The notes under the pieces were generated by a model. That model searched no databases and was not told the DNA's origin. It saw nothing but the letters and a program-made list of their open reading frames with translations. From the NCBI GenBank assembly GCA_037176705.1, contig CM073905.1, forward strand, positions 32,458,986 to 32,522,985: 64,000 nucleotides of DNA, written 5' to 3'. The translations under genes and the position numbers were made by a program. Source of the stretch: Molossus alvarezi (lineage: Eukaryota > Chordata > Mammalia > Chiroptera > Molossidae). Position 1 is the stretch's first letter; the number at the start of each line of letters is the position of its first letter. Shown here piece after piece: positions 53,471 through 64,000 of the stretch.

Positions 53471-53724
53471 GGTCCAACCATAGTGGCACCGCTGACGGCG
53501 ACCCCACCCTCCCTCGTAAACAAGTGCATGGGGCAGCCCACAGTGAGGGCTGTGGTCTCTGGTGGACAGGGGCTCGTCGCCCCAGGTTCCACTCACAGCC
53601 TGGAGAAGTGGGCCCCAGGCAGACGGCAGAGATTGGAGGCAGCTGGGATGGGTGCACCAGGACACAGAGACCAGAATCCAAACTGATGTGCCCGCCAAAG
53701 ACCCTTCCTCTTTTGTCGTCAGTG
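53471..53724. other. single-copy non-coding DNA
   Basis: Nothing recognised. Confidence 0.35.
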
Positions 53725-54075
53725 CACAGCTTGACTACATGTCCCAGCCTCCCCTGCAGTCAGGTGGGGTCATGTGATTTGAGGTCTGACCAATGGAAAA
53801 CAAGAAGACGTGACATGCACCACCTCTAGGTCTGCCCCCCAAAAGAACCTCCTTCATGAACCTCCACTCTCTCTGTCTCCATCTATGAGGCTGGAAGAAA
53901 GGGATTCCCAGGCTCTGGGGATGGAGAAGGAACAGGAAGGGAGGAAGGGAGGGAGGGAGGGAGGGAGGGAGGGAAGATGAGAGGGGGCTGTGGGTCTCTG
54001 AGTTGCCCCTTATTGAGTAATCTGGGAGAGCACCCACCAAGCTGGATTGCTCCAGCAGCCAGATGTAAACTGTTC
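53725..54075 (+). mobile_element. MLT1-like LTR with internal (GGGA)n
   Basis: CATGTCCCAGCCTCCCCTGC, GGGGTCATGTGATTTGAGG and TGACCAATGGAAAACAAG match the LTR head motif also seen at 34106 and 35340. The later part is disrupted by a GGGA repeat at 53937-53975. Confidence 0.5.
53937..53975. repeat. (GGGA)n microsatellite
   Basis: About nine GGGA units in a row on the plus strand. Confidence 0.93.
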
Positions 54076-55189
54076 AGCCTCTGGTGTTTGGTGTGTGTTT
54101 GCTGTGGCGGCCAGTGTTACCACGGATAACACACCTCTCAGAGAAGTCCACCGTGGCTGGGAAATTGGGCTCCTGGAGACAGGGAGAGGGAGGACATTTT
54201 CACTGCTATTTCCGTGCTTGTCCTCATGGATGACCCTGTCTCTGGACTCTGTCTGCACCTCTCACCTCAGCCCTGAGAGGCAGCAGGGATCGCGGTGCAC
54301 AGGCTACCACGTGGAGAAACGATGTCTCTGGGTGTTGGAGCGGTCTTCTGGGAGCTTCGAGCTCGGCCGAGGCCCCGAGCCTGATGTCCCAGGCCTGGTG
54401 CTCTCTCTCCAGCAGGATGACGTGTGGCAGGAACGGCGTGATGATGTGAGCCAGTCTGTCTGCACAGAGAACCTGATGGACGTGCCCCGGGGCTCCTGGC
54501 CTGGCACCACGACCTTCAGGACGGAATCGGTCGCAGGGGCCGCCCGGCACCTTGCAGGACAGCTAGCAGCGACCTTGCTCCCGCCCCACTAGACACCAGC
54601 AGCATCTCTTTCCTGGTTTTGACAACCCCCCCAAAAAATGTGTCCACACATTGTCAAGTGGCCCCTTCCAACACCAGGGACAGAAATCACCCCCGGTGAA
54701 AACCGTGCTGTGGACGCTTCTGTCTCTTCGTTAATGTTCCGCTCGCCTGTCGTTCCCCTAACACAAAAACAGAGGCTGGAAGGCTGCTCTCCCTTCCCGG
54801 GAGAGAAGAGTGACAAAATATGAGATGACATTGAGCTAAAACATATCACTTTTATGTGTGCTGTTCGCCTCTGGGGGCCGTGTTAGGGGCGGGAGGGTCT
54901 CACAACACGTGGTTCTCTCTCTGGCGGCGTGGGGACTCCGAGTTCCGGTTCTCCCGGGTCGCAAAGACTTGGCCTCTGTGAGCCAAGGTCAGTGACAGTC
55001 AAGTCAGGGTTTCTTGTTCTAGTTGAAACCTGGGCTCCCCGCCCCCTTTCCCTGAGGTATTTGTGACTTGGGGGAGGTGACATGTTCTTAAGGGGAGTAT
55101 GTGTTGCTTATGGAAGATAAACTCCCAAAGCAGCTCTCTTTGCATATCCGTTGTTGGCACCAGTATTTTGCAGGTTTTAGTAAGAATAA
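54076..55189. other. single-copy non-coding DNA
   Basis: A 181-codon plus-strand open frame (54047-54592) and overlapping minus-strand frames exist; none has a domain. No transposon is recognised. Confidence 0.4.
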
Positions 55190-55400
55190 AGATAGTGACC
55201 ACAGCAAACATTATTGAGCTCTCTGCCGGGTCCTGTGTCGGGGGCATTTCATGTGTAATTTAGTGACTCATCAGAGTCCCCTTGGGAGAGGCAGCATGGG
55301 TCCCAGTTTAAGGATGAGGAAGAAGAGGCTCAAAGGAGTGAAATGATTTTTCTCAGCTTCTTGATCCCCACAGAGATCTGAACCCACAGTTCTGTGGGAC
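55190..55400 (-). repeat. MIR, antisense
   Basis: ATTATTGAGCTCTCTGCCGG, TTTAAGGATGAGGAAGAAGA and AGATCTGAACCCACAG follow antisense MIR. Confidence 0.75.
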
Positions 55401-55969
55401 CCCAGAGTTCATGACACATCGCAGCCATTCGATTGGAGTAAAAGGCCTGATGGGCCCCTAGTCTGCGTCCGTGTCTGACACCGTCCTGGGCAGCCTCCTC
55501 CGCCCACCGGCTTTGGGAAAACAAAGGGGGAGCGTCTTCAGTGCCAAATATCCATGACACCAAGGCTCAGTCAACCACCCAGCGGTGTCTGGGGGAAAGG
55601 GAAGAGGACCCACAATCGTCTTGACAATCTGTCATCTGCGTCTGGGATCTACAGGATGCTGAACAGCCAGCGCTGGATGCGCCGTGGTCTTGTTCTCCAG
55701 ATGTTTGAGGTCATTGGCTCTCCACCCTCCACGTGTCAGAGTTCCTGGCTGAGGAACAGCAGCGCAGATGATTATTCCTGCTACAAGGAACAACCGGACC
55801 GCCCTTCCGCGTGTGCGCTCCGTGCGCCGGGCCTGGCGCGGAGGGTTTGCTGTGCGTTAACTTCTGTGAAGTGAGGTTCTATTGGCAGCTGCCATGGCCC
55901 AAGGAGGTCACCGCTGCGGCTCAGCCGTGGGTAAGGAATGGACCCAGGGGCCCCCGGGTAGAATGTGGC
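55401..55969. other. single-copy non-coding DNA
   Basis: Nothing recognised. Confidence 0.4.
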
Positions 55970-56365
55970 AGTACTAGGTTGAAGTGTGGGCCCCAAAAGT
56001 GATGTCCACCCGGCACCTGTGAACCTTATTTGGGACCTTATTTGGAAACCAGATCTTTGCAGGTGGCTCAGGATCTCGAGATGAGATGATCCCGGATTTG
56101 AGGTGACCCTGAATCCAACAACGGGTGTTCCTAGGAGGAGACAGGCAGAGGGAGGTTTGAGGCACTGACACAGAGGGGGGTGCAGAGGTAGGAGTGACGT
56201 GTCTACAGGCGGAGGAAGACCCATGGGTGCCAGCGGCCACTGGACGCTAAGGGAGGGGCAGGGACGCATCAGCCCTCAGAGCCTCCAGCAGCAGCCAACC
56301 CCTCGCTTTCAGACTTCTGACCTCAAGAAGGTGAGCGGTCACGGCTGCAGTAAGAGACCCAGTGT
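55970..56365 (+). mobile_element. MLT1-type MaLR LTR
   Basis: GTTGAAGTGTGGGCCCCAAA, CCTTATTTGGAAACCAGATC, TTTGCAGGTGGCTCAGGATC and TTTCAGACTTCTGACCTCAA give the MLT1 order (GGACTTTGCAGATG ... AGACTTCTGACCTCCAGAA). Solitary LTR. Confidence 0.82.
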
Positions 56366-57234
56366 GTGGGAATGTTCTGTGGAAGTCGTTGGAAACCAGC
56401 ACGGGGGCTGAGATAGGGTCTGAACCCGAGTCAGCCCTGCCATGCATCCCCACCAGCTCTAGATGTTCCGGTGCATTCGTTCAGTGTCCTCATGTGCCCA
56501 AATTCAATGCCCAGAGGACTGTAGTTTCAGAAAAAGTGCCCAAGTGCGCACACACACACACACACACAGCCAGACACATGCACACAGCCAGACACACGCA
56601 CACTTCAAAGAGGTGGGTTGACCAGGGAGCCTTCTCAGCCATGTCCTGAGCTGATTACTAACACTCAAGAAAAGAACAAACAGAAAAAGACGTTCGAACG
56701 GCTACTGCGACTCTGATCAGGCAGGCTGCGGGGGGAGCGAACCCTCATCGTGAAATGCGAAACCAGAGATGGGCCCTCTTTGGCATTCGTGATGATATTT
56801 TATTAACATGGAGCCTTTTATCTCTGGATCCCAGACGATGTTAAAAAGGGAGTGAGTGCAGCCCTGCTTCTCATGTGATGTGGCCACGGGGGGCCGGGGA
56901 GGCGGGAGGGAGTATCGACGTTAAGACATTTACACTTGTTTTCCGGAGTCAGTTGACAAACCAGAAATAGTCCAGACTTCTGGGCATCGACATTAGAATC
57001 TTCTCAAAGTTCCCCTTCCCCAAATTGATGTTTCCTTGATGAAGTCGCTGCCCCTTTTCCTAGACGATCCAGAGAATGGCTATAGCCTTCCAGCCCCGAT
57101 TCCTACGAGAACGCTTCCTGACCTCCCCGACTCCACGCTCTCCCACAAAGTGGTGCGGATCGGTCACTCCTTGGACATGCGCTCTCGTTTGCATTGACCT
57201 CCAATACACCATCATGCTGATGCTCGTTGTGGGT
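56366..57234. other. single-copy DNA with a CA repeat
   Basis: CA repeat at 56549-56601 (perfect core then GCCAGACACATGCACA units). Otherwise nothing recognised. Confidence 0.45.
56549..56601. repeat. (CA)n microsatellite
   Basis: A perfect run of about 11 CA units followed by imperfect AGCCAGACACA repeats. Confidence 0.9.
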
Positions 57235-57244
57235 CAATGTCTCC

Positions 57245-57518
57245 TTTTATTTTTTATTTTAATGTTTTTTATCCTCACTCGAGGACATTTTTTTTCCTTT
57301 TTTTTTTTTTAGATAGAGTGAGAGGGAGAGAGAGGAAGAGAGAGAGAAACATCGACGTGAAAGGGACACATTGAGTGGCTGCCACCCGCATGACCCCAAC
57401 CAGGGCTGGAGACAAACCGCAACTGAGGTACATGCCTTGACGAGAATCGAACCCGCAACTCATTGGACCAATGAGCCGCGGGTCGACCCTCTAACCACTG
57501 AGCCACCCTGGCCAGGGA
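57245..57518 (-). repeat. VES SINE, hairpin-tail class
   Basis: T-rich tail, ATCCTCACTCGAGGAC hairpin, GA block, AATCGAACCCGCAAC and GAGCCACCCTGGCCAGGG. The 10-bp CAATGTCTCC at 57235-57244 and 57519-57528 is the target duplication. Contains a few-base insertion near 57455-57485. Confidence 0.95.
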
Positions 57519-57528
57519 CAATGTCTCC

Positions 57529-58019
57529 CCTGAGACAGAGATCTTAGCTGAAGAGTTTACGAAAGCCAGTGGAAGGACTTGGAGGGCTGTTCTCAATTCC
57601 TTGACACTCAGCAGCATCTGACGGGCATGAGTAACATAAGGGGCAGGCGTTCCGTCGCTTTGGTGGCTTTTCAAGGAAATTCAAGGCATAAACACATTTA
57701 AAGTGGACGACGCTAAAAATGAAATTCTCCGAGCTTTTTGTCTCTGCGTCGCTGGGCGCAGAACCCATCCCAGCTCAGACCCGAGAAATGCATCTGTGCA
57801 CAAAAGCTGGAGGGAACTGTGGTCAGAGGGGGTCTGAGTTGCTCTGCTTTGGCGTTTGAATCACTGCAGCTCTGAGTGAAGAGCCGTACGAGGCGCTGAA
57901 CTGGACTCACAGCTGGTTCTTATCCCCAGACAAAGGCCAGGTGCCCACCCGGATGAAGTCCGACACTTGCAGTGACCGCTGCCCCTGGCTCTCAGCACCT
58001 TCCTGCCTGTCAGGGGTCT
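57529..58019. other. single-copy non-coding DNA
   Basis: Nothing recognised. Confidence 0.4.
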
Positions 58020-58135
58020 CAGCAATGCAACACCTAAGGATTTATCCTCCGGATAGCTGGCACACGTGTATGAAAAGACGTGCTGCAGAGGTAACAGCAA
58101 AAACACTGCGTTCAACCTGAATGCCCATCAACAGG
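58020..58135 (+). mobile_element. L1 3' fragment
   Basis: AGGATTTATCCTCCGGATAG, GTAACAGCAAAAACACTGCG and CAACCTGAATGCCCATCAAC match an old L1 3' region, cut off by the adjacent hAT element. Confidence 0.65.
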
Positions 58136-58162
58136 TGCTATTCTTCGGCACAATGTTTGCCA

Positions 58163-58375
58163 AGGGCCAGGGAGTCAATATTTAAGGCCTTTTGGGGACA
58201 TGCTGCTTGTCTGTGGCAACTGCCACCCCTCAGGTCTCCACTGGCCTGTGAAAGCAGCCCAGACGATGTGGACATGGATGCACGTGGCTGTGTGCCAATA
58301 AAGCTTTATTTGCAAAAACAGGCAGGGGGCTGGATTCAGCCAGAAAAGTCGTCATTCCCCGATCCCTGCCTTCGG
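58163..58375. mobile_element. hAT-type non-autonomous transposon
   Basis: AAGGGCCAGGGAGTCAATAT, GTGAAAGCAGCCCAGACG, GTGCCAATAAAGCTTTATTT and GGCAGGGGGCTGGATTC match the family that also gave 44329-44539. Terminal repeats are eroded. Confidence 0.75.
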
Positions 58376-59465
58376 ATACTGCATCGCTGTTAAAAACCAC
58401 TTGTGAAAATGTCCGTAGTTGCTTGAACGTCCATTGCCATGTGACCAGCACACGCCCAGTGTCCTAGGTCATGGATTGTGTGGGAAGCACTTTACCTGTG
58501 TTACATGTAATCCACACACGCAGCCACATCTGCACGGCGCCTGCCGCTTTGCACGGCGAGTCGCGGCCTTGTTGACCTGGGCTGGTGACTTGTCTCTCTC
58601 AGCCTCAGTGTCAAAACTGAGGCAAGGGTGAGCCGTTGTCGCTGTTCCCTCTGAAGCCCGGGCGAAGACACTGCTACAATGTGTTAATTAATGGAAACAC
58701 ATTGTGTTCCCGTGTCTGAAACGTTTTCCAATGAGCTGATGCGCAACTGAAAGAGATGATACAGAAAGTCAGGCTCAGCTCACCCCGACTCTGAACACTT
58801 CCTCCGAGGCCAGAGACGTCTCCTGAGACACAGCCGACGTGAGTACGTTCCTAGCACACGGCGCGGTGGCCCGGCGATGTCTGCTATCTTATGTGTGATT
58901 GCTGAAAGCTGTTACTATAAACAGCGACAGGACGGGCCTCGGCTTTCCCCGTCGGCTGCTAATTAAGGAAGGGCTGCTCACTTTCAGGACTCCGAGGGGA
59001 CCGCTCGGTCTTCGCTGTCTGCAATAATTCATCAAGAAGGGAAATTTTAAGGACGTGACCCAGAAAGAACAGGGTAATGACAGAAATCTCTCTTTCCCTT
59101 ATCAGAGTAGTAACGGTGACAACAACGCTAGAATGCGCTAGATGTTTCTGCTAAATGATCTGCAGGCATCGCCTTCTTTCATTTTCTCAAGAGTCACCTC
59201 CGGTAAACTGTTGTGTGATCAACTGGGGGTGGACTTTCAGAGGAGGTAGCGCGTCTTACAGCAAAGGAGTGAGGGCCCGTGGAAACGAAGAAGCAACTTT
59301 GAAGTTTCCGAGAGAGAGACATCTTGTGGGATTTTGCGTATCTTGTGGATTCTGTATATGGGGCAGGGAGAGGGGTGTGTGTGTGTGATAGGGTAAGGAT
59401 CGGAGGGGCATATACAAACACAAATATGCACGGACACATGTGTGCCCATACACACATGTGTGGTC
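58376..59465. other. single-copy DNA, candidate constrained element
   Basis: The part near 58650-59060 has words such as GTGTTAATTAATGGAAACAC and GCTAATTAAGGAAGG and TGCAATAATTCATC, with no repeat identity. A short GT run lies at 59375-59390. Confidence 0.45.
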
Positions 59466-59478
59466 AAGAAAGTTTGTT

Positions 59479-59690
59479 CAGCTGGTATGGCTCAGTGGTT
59501 GAGCATCGACCCATGCACCCAGAGGTCGCTGGTTCGATTCCCAGTCACGGCACATGCCCAGGTTGTGGGCCCGATCCCTAGTGAAGGGCATGCAGGAGGC
59601 GGCCAATCAATGTTCTCTCTCATTGATGTTTCTATCTCTCTCTCCCTCTCCCTTCCTCTCTCTAAAATCAATTTTAAAAAAATTTTTTTA
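59479..59690 (+). repeat. VES SINE, CAATAAA-tail class
   Basis: Starts slightly 5'-truncated at CAGCTGGTATGGCTCAGTGG and ends AAAATCAATTTTAAAAAAAT. A perfect 13-bp target duplication, AAGAAAGTTTGTT, lies at 59466-59478 and 59691-59703. Confidence 0.97.
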
Positions 59691-59705
59691 AAGAAAGTTT
59701 GTTTA

Positions 59706-59830
59706 GCCCTGGCTGGGTAGCTCAGTTGGTTAGAGTGTCATCCTGATGCATCAAGGTTGTGGGTTCTTTCCCCAGTCAGGGTGCATACAAGAATCAACCA
59801 GTGAGCATCAGTAAGTGGAACAACAAATCG

Positions 59831-59877
<47 letters not shown>

Positions 59878-59912
59878 CATTCTTCCTCTCTCTCAAATCA
59901 ATAAATAAACAT
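59706..59912 (+). repeat. old VES-related SINE with (CT)n
   Basis: GCCCTGGCTGGGTAGCTCAG, GTGGGTTCTTTCCCCAGTC, GGAACAACAAATCGATG, a CT run of about 44 bp (59833-59876) and CAAATCAATAAATAAAC. It is the same class as 29598-29762. Confidence 0.92.
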
Positions 59913-60234
59913 TTATAAAACAGTGTATATATAATATTTAAATATTATGTTTATATTTAATCAAAGGTAATACCTGTGAGCCTGTGACAGTTTTGATGCT
60001 AAGAGACCACTCGCACTAGAAGACAGCAAAACAACAACCCGTGGCGGAGTGCGTCGCGTCAGGGTGCACATGGCAGAGGCACCTGAGGTCCATCCCAGGT
60101 CTGGTGTCCGAAAGCCGGATGCCGAATGCACGCCCACGTGTACGCTCTTGTCCGCTCGCACCGCGGCGCTCATCGGCACGGAGAGCCAGGGTGACCTTGG
60201 GGATTACATGGGAAGTAAAAGTCACAGGACCCGG
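59913..60234. other. single-copy DNA
   Basis: AT-rich to 59990, then CpG-rich (60040-60190). Nothing recognised. Confidence 0.35.
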
Positions 60235-60540
60235 TGATTGATGAGGTGGGGCCAGTGGGGGACGAGATGGAGTTGAACAGGATGCCATGGCTTTTCTAGT
60301 TTGATCGAGTGGATGGTTGATCCCGCCGCGGATGAGCTGGGGGGCAGGGGGCGAGAGCGGGTTTGGAGGAAGGTGGGAAGCCCCGTCTTGGACATTCCGA
60401 GCTTGAGGTACCTGGGGGACGTCCTGGAGCAGATGTGAGGAGACACACAGGGCTGTTTATGGATCTGAGGCTCAGGGGAGAGGCATGTTAAAAGCTGAGG
60501 AATGAACCAGGGGTGACCCCTAGGACATGGTCATGGTAAG
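60235..60540 (-). mobile_element. possible antisense L2-region repeat
   Basis: GGTTTGGAGGAAGGTGGGAA, TTGGACATTCCGAGCTTGAG and TGGATCTGAGGCTCAGGGGA follow the order of a known old repeat (CAGGAGTTC ... TTGGACATGTTAAG ... GAGTTCAGGG) that I associate with L2-type elements. Family uncertain. Confidence 0.45.
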
Positions 60541-60745
60541 CAGAGGGAGAGAATCAAGTGAAAAGAAGGAAGAGAAAGAAGGGGTGTCACTCGCAGAATT
60601 ATGGTGTGATTAAGACAGGGAAGAGGGTCTGGGATGGGGTGTCTATAATGGGGTGTGGTACGTAGAAGACCTCAGGAGCCTGGTAGTTCATTACAGTGGC
60701 CAAGGTCCCTTCCCATCATCTAGACCAGATGACCTCCTTGAGTTT

Positions 60746-60992
60746 CTTTTTTCCTCACCCGAGGACATTTTTCCATTTTTTGTTCAGATAGAGTGGGAGG
60801 GAGAGAGAGGGAGAGAGAGAGAGAGAGAGAAACATCGACGTGAAAGAGACACATCGAGTGGCTGCCACCCACACGACCAACCAGGGCCGGGGACAAACTG
60901 CAACCGAAGTACGTGCCCTTAGCGGGAACCGAACCCAGGTCTCTCTGGACCACAGGCCGATGCTCTAACTGCTGAGCCAAACCGGCCAGGGC
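60746..60992 (-). repeat. VES SINE, hairpin-tail class
   Basis: TTCCTCACCCGAGGAC hairpin, GA block, ACATCGAGTGGCTGCC, GGGAACCGAACCCAGG and GAGCCAAACCGGCCAGGGC. CTTGAGTTT before and CTTGAGCTT after are an imperfect target duplication. DNA at 60541-60745 shows nothing recognised. Confidence 0.95.
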
Positions 60993-61029
60993 TTCTTGAG
61001 CTTTTTTAAAGACAGCTCAGTTTTGCAAA

Positions 61030-61215
61030 GAGCAAGGACTTTGGCGTAGAGATACCTGGGTATAGGTTTTATGCTGACAACTTTGTAGCTGTGTGACTTT
61101 AGGTAAGGTTCTTAACCTCTCTGAGCTTCAGCTTTATGATTCATAAAGGAGGACTAATGATCTTCAGCTCATAACGCTGTGTTCAGGTGACATCTGGATG
61201 CGCGATACATTCTCA
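61030..61215 (+). repeat. MIR fragment
   Basis: AAGGACTTTGGCGTAGAGAT, TTGTAGCTGTGTGACTTTAG, CTCTGAGCTTCAGCTTTATG follow MIR order. Confidence 0.85.
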
Positions 61216-61256
61216 GTACACATTCCTTTTCCACCCACCTTGTTACGTGTTTGGAG

Positions 61257-61259
<3 letters not shown>

Positions 61260-61289
<30 letters not shown>
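61260..61289. repeat. (GT)15 microsatellite
   Basis: Perfect GT run of about 30 bp. Confidence 0.96.
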
Positions 61290-63699
61290 GTTACAAGTGA
61301 CAGAAGACTGAAGACAAAGGGATTTACGGGGTTCAGATGACTGAAGTTTCCAGAGGAATTGGTTTCGGAGAGTCCTGGATTCAGGGATCCAGATGAGGTC
61401 AAACTTGTTCTTTCTCTCTCCCAGCCCAGCTCCATTCCGAGGGAAATGTCAAAATGGTCACGGGCAGCTCTGGGCTGACTTCTCACCCTTTAGCAACACC
61501 CACCAGAAAGGGCACACCTCCCGCTCTGGAGGGCAAAACGAAGAAGTCTCAGCATCCAGTGTCCACGATTCCAAACGGTCCGACTTGAGGCACGTGCTCA
61601 CCCAGAACCAATCACCAGCCAGCAGTGCTCTGATTGGCTGGACCTGAGTGGGACACCTGACATCCCAGGACTCAGCCTCCTGAGGACAAGGTCTGGGACT
61701 TCTGAGAAGAATCAAAGTTCCCTTAACAGAAGACCGATGACCGGATGTGGGGCCTATACTCTCTACAAAGGACAATTCTGCGGGAGTGTGCAGAAATGTT
61801 TCCTGGGTCCTCCCTTCCCAGACGTGTTGGGGTGAGTTTCCACCCCATCCACTCTTTTACTCATCTGCGAATTCAGGAAAGACCCACGAAGCACCCACTG
61901 CCCGCAGAACGGCGCTCTCCCCAGGACAGCCGCTGCGGAGCGGTCCACCCAGGATCCCCAGCTCCTGACTCCCTCCCTGGGAACTCGAGAAGGATGTCTT
62001 CCGTCTCTGCTGACTCAGAGGACCAGCAGGGACCTCTGACACCCCTGGCCTTTCCCGGAACCTCCGAGGGAAGAGGAGAGAGCCTTAGAGGGGCAGGTTT
62101 AAAATTAGAAGGGAGTGCAATGCCGCCCGGGGTTCTTGAACGTCAGCCATTGGGGAGGATTGGGAGATAAGGTGGTCAAGAGACAAGCAGCATTTATTTA
62201 AGATCCTATCACGCTGGGAAGTTGGAGGGGGAGTTCAGTTCAGGGGAAGAACAGGATGTTGCCAGGATCCGGGGCAGGGGCCAGGGAAGGAAGGGATACT
62301 GGAAAGGGAGAACTCCTCGGCTGGGATTGAAGGCGAGTGGGTTTGGAGAGGTCCCAGGCAGGAAGTCGGCCCTGGCAGAGGCCCCTGGGGAGTTCGGGTC
62401 TCTTCAGTCACAGAAGGGAGATAGATCATCTCTTCGAAGACCTTGGATCTTTGCAATGAGGCTGGTGTGTTTCTGGGTGGTCCACTGGGGTGGGGATCTC
62501 ATTTAACTCTTGTGTAGGTTCTCGGTTCCCTGTTCCCCTGGAGTCGTTCTGCCGGTCCCCCCAGCTTAGAGGCCACAATGCTGACCTTGAAAGGCATGCC
62601 CCACTCCCACCCCCCGGCTGCCCTACGTGCCCCGGGAGGCTGCAGGAAGTTAAAGTCCAGACGGGTTGGTTCAGCCCCTGGAGCCAAAGTTCACCCCATT
62701 CTCATGGGGGTGGGGGTCAGGGGGCTGAGGACCAGCATGGTCCTTGTCCTTCTGGGGAAGGACACAGTTTCTCCAGTCTCCAAAAAGGACCCCCTGTCAA
62801 AATTTAAATCCAGTGAAGGAAGTCTATGAAAAGGCCACTTGCAAAAAGCAGAAGCATAAATGACCATCAGACACCAGGGGGACGTGTGACCATGATTCAA
62901 TGCACCACGACTAGCTGCTGCAGTGAGCCCGACACCACCAGGACCTCAGACATCAGCTCCTTGCCACCGTCCTCTGACAGCTCCATTTTCTCCATGCCAC
63001 GCGGGGGTTCATTTGCTTGGCCAAGGTCCCCACTGCTAAGGGGCAGACTTTGAGGGAAGAGGATTGTGCCAACTCCCTCCTTGGTAAGAGTCTGGGTTGC
63101 AGCTGGCAAACTGGACTTGGGCAAGTGACCCTAGAAAATGGGCCTAATGTAGGATCCCTCATCACAGAGTTACAGAAAGTGTTTCACAAGAAAACGTACG
63201 ATGAGCACAGCATGTTCGTATTTATTAAAAGGGCCACGACCAGGCAAGTTCTGTTGAAGCAAAATGTTTGTGGTCATTGACTCGGGGGTCCCAAGGCCCT
63301 GGCAGCTGTCACCGCTCACATCTGACCACAGAAGCCAGAGGCCCCTTAGAGCAGGGCTGAGATGTGGCTACCCCACCCCCTCTCTGGCCTCTTCGTAGGC
63401 CAGCTGACCAGAGCTCAAGGGGACCTCCTACTCACCCACGCCCAGGCGTCGGGGGGCAGCTGGACCATGGTGGCTGATCGCTGATGGAGTTTGCTGGGCT
63501 CCACACCCACGGTCCAGTTGAAGGGACACCCTTGCGATCGTGGCTGGAGCTCCCGGCCATCAGCCACTTAGGAACTGACCACCCGGTCTCAGGGGCCAGT
63601 CTGGAGCTGTGGCATGGGCCTGGGCTCTCTCCCTCCCAGGGAGGGTGGCTGCTTCCTTCTCCTCCTCCAAGAAGCCGTCACACATTACTGTTACTACTG
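61290..63699. other. repeat-poor single-copy DNA
   Basis: The longest uninterrupted block, 2.4 kb, with no transposon recognised. Open frames up to about 140 codons on both strands lack domains. GGGGGTGGGGGTCAGGGGG near 62706-62724 is G-rich. Confidence 0.45.
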
Positions 63700-63945
63700 G
63701 TATTATTTTTGCTCCCTGGGTTGAGTGCTCACCACGTGCGGGGCCCTACGCTATGTACTTCGCATGCAGTCCTCACTTAGTCCTCACTAAATGCTGAGAG
63801 TTAGAGAGGATGGTTTTGTCCCCATTGCACAGCCTGCTCAGAGTGGAAATTCCCTGGCCTGAGGTCACTCAGCTGGAAAGCAGCGAAGCTGGGATTCGAA
63901 CCCAGGCCATCTGACTCAAGTCTGTGCTTGCGGCTGTGATGCTTG
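63700..63945 (-). repeat. MIR, antisense, near full length
   Basis: GAGTGCTCACCACGTGCGGG, GCAGTCCTCACTTAGTCCTC, GAGGTCACTCAGCTGGAAAG and GGGATTCGAACCCAGGCCAT give antisense MIR almost end to end. Confidence 0.9.
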
Positions 63946-64000
63946 TGCACTTTAAGAGGGGTTCTCTGGGCCAGGCCAGGGGCCAACCCGACTGGCCTCC

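Noticed and set aside
54047..54592. 181-codon plus-strand frame
   Set aside because: No recognised domain or splice context, and overlapping minus-strand frames of similar size exist.
61290..63699. Hidden multi-exon gene in the longest repeat-poor block
   Set aside because: Open frames are short and scattered on both strands, and no domain or convincing chain of splice sites was seen by eye.

Overview
This window is non-coding nuclear DNA from a mammal, almost certainly a bat. The main evidence is 22 copies of the tRNA-derived VES family of short interspersed elements (SINEs). These carry the tRNA-like A box (TGGCTCAGNGG), a B box (GGTTCGANTCC or close), a pyrimidine-rich 3' part and an A-rich tail, often flanked by clear target-site duplications. 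VES elements mark yangochiropteran bats such as vesper bats and their relatives. The background is typical old eutherian repeat: MIR, L2, L1 3' ends, MLT1-type MaLR LTRs, hAT/MER5-like and Tigger-like DNA transposons, and many microsatellites. I found no protein-coding gene, rRNA, functional tRNA, CRISPR array, bacterial-type signal or intact viral gene. The window is best read as an intron or intergenic interval.

Layout. 1-3.2 kb: short SINE, L1 and L2 ends, tandem MIRs, a degenerate AT-rich triplicate and a full VES. 3.2-5.35 kb: repeat-poor DNA holding the longest open frame (minus strand, about 400 codons between stops). 5.35-9.3 kb: MLT1, L2, MaLR with a nested VES, and MIRs. 9.3-12.6 kb: CpG-richer single-copy DNA and a polypyrimidine tract. 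12.6-14.7 kb: a 0.38-kb GATGGT-type array and a CA-rich field. 14.7-24.6 kb: single-copy DNA with VES, MIR, MER5, MLT1, a fold-back element and antisense L1. 24.6-36 kb: VES, MIR, L2, L1 and MLT1 mosaic. 36-43 kb: mostly single-copy, with a short SINE, MIR-embedded and TATC microsatellites. 43-46.3 kb: the densest VES cluster (five copies) plus a hAT element with its target duplication. 46.3-53 kb: CT tract, L1, MLT1, a complete Tigger-like element, a G-quadruplex motif and a VES. 53-64 kb: MLT1, VES, L1/hAT, a back-to-back SINE pair, L2/MIR and a 2.4-kb single-copy stretch.

The SINEs fall into four structural classes. Eleven have a 3' end with an inverted motif (TCCTC-GGGT-GAGGA) just before the A tail. 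Seven end in AAATCAATAAA-like tails. Two belong to an older GC-poor type. Two are only 84-85 nt long, stop at the same base, and share two diagnostic substitutions. The short class and the conserved tail hairpin, including one compensatory change, are the most interesting observations here.

Repeat boundaries were read by eye and are approximate unless a target-site duplication is given. Old repeat family names are recognised from memory of consensus sequences and need a RepeatMasker/Dfam check. I did not see an undescribed multi-gene system in this window.
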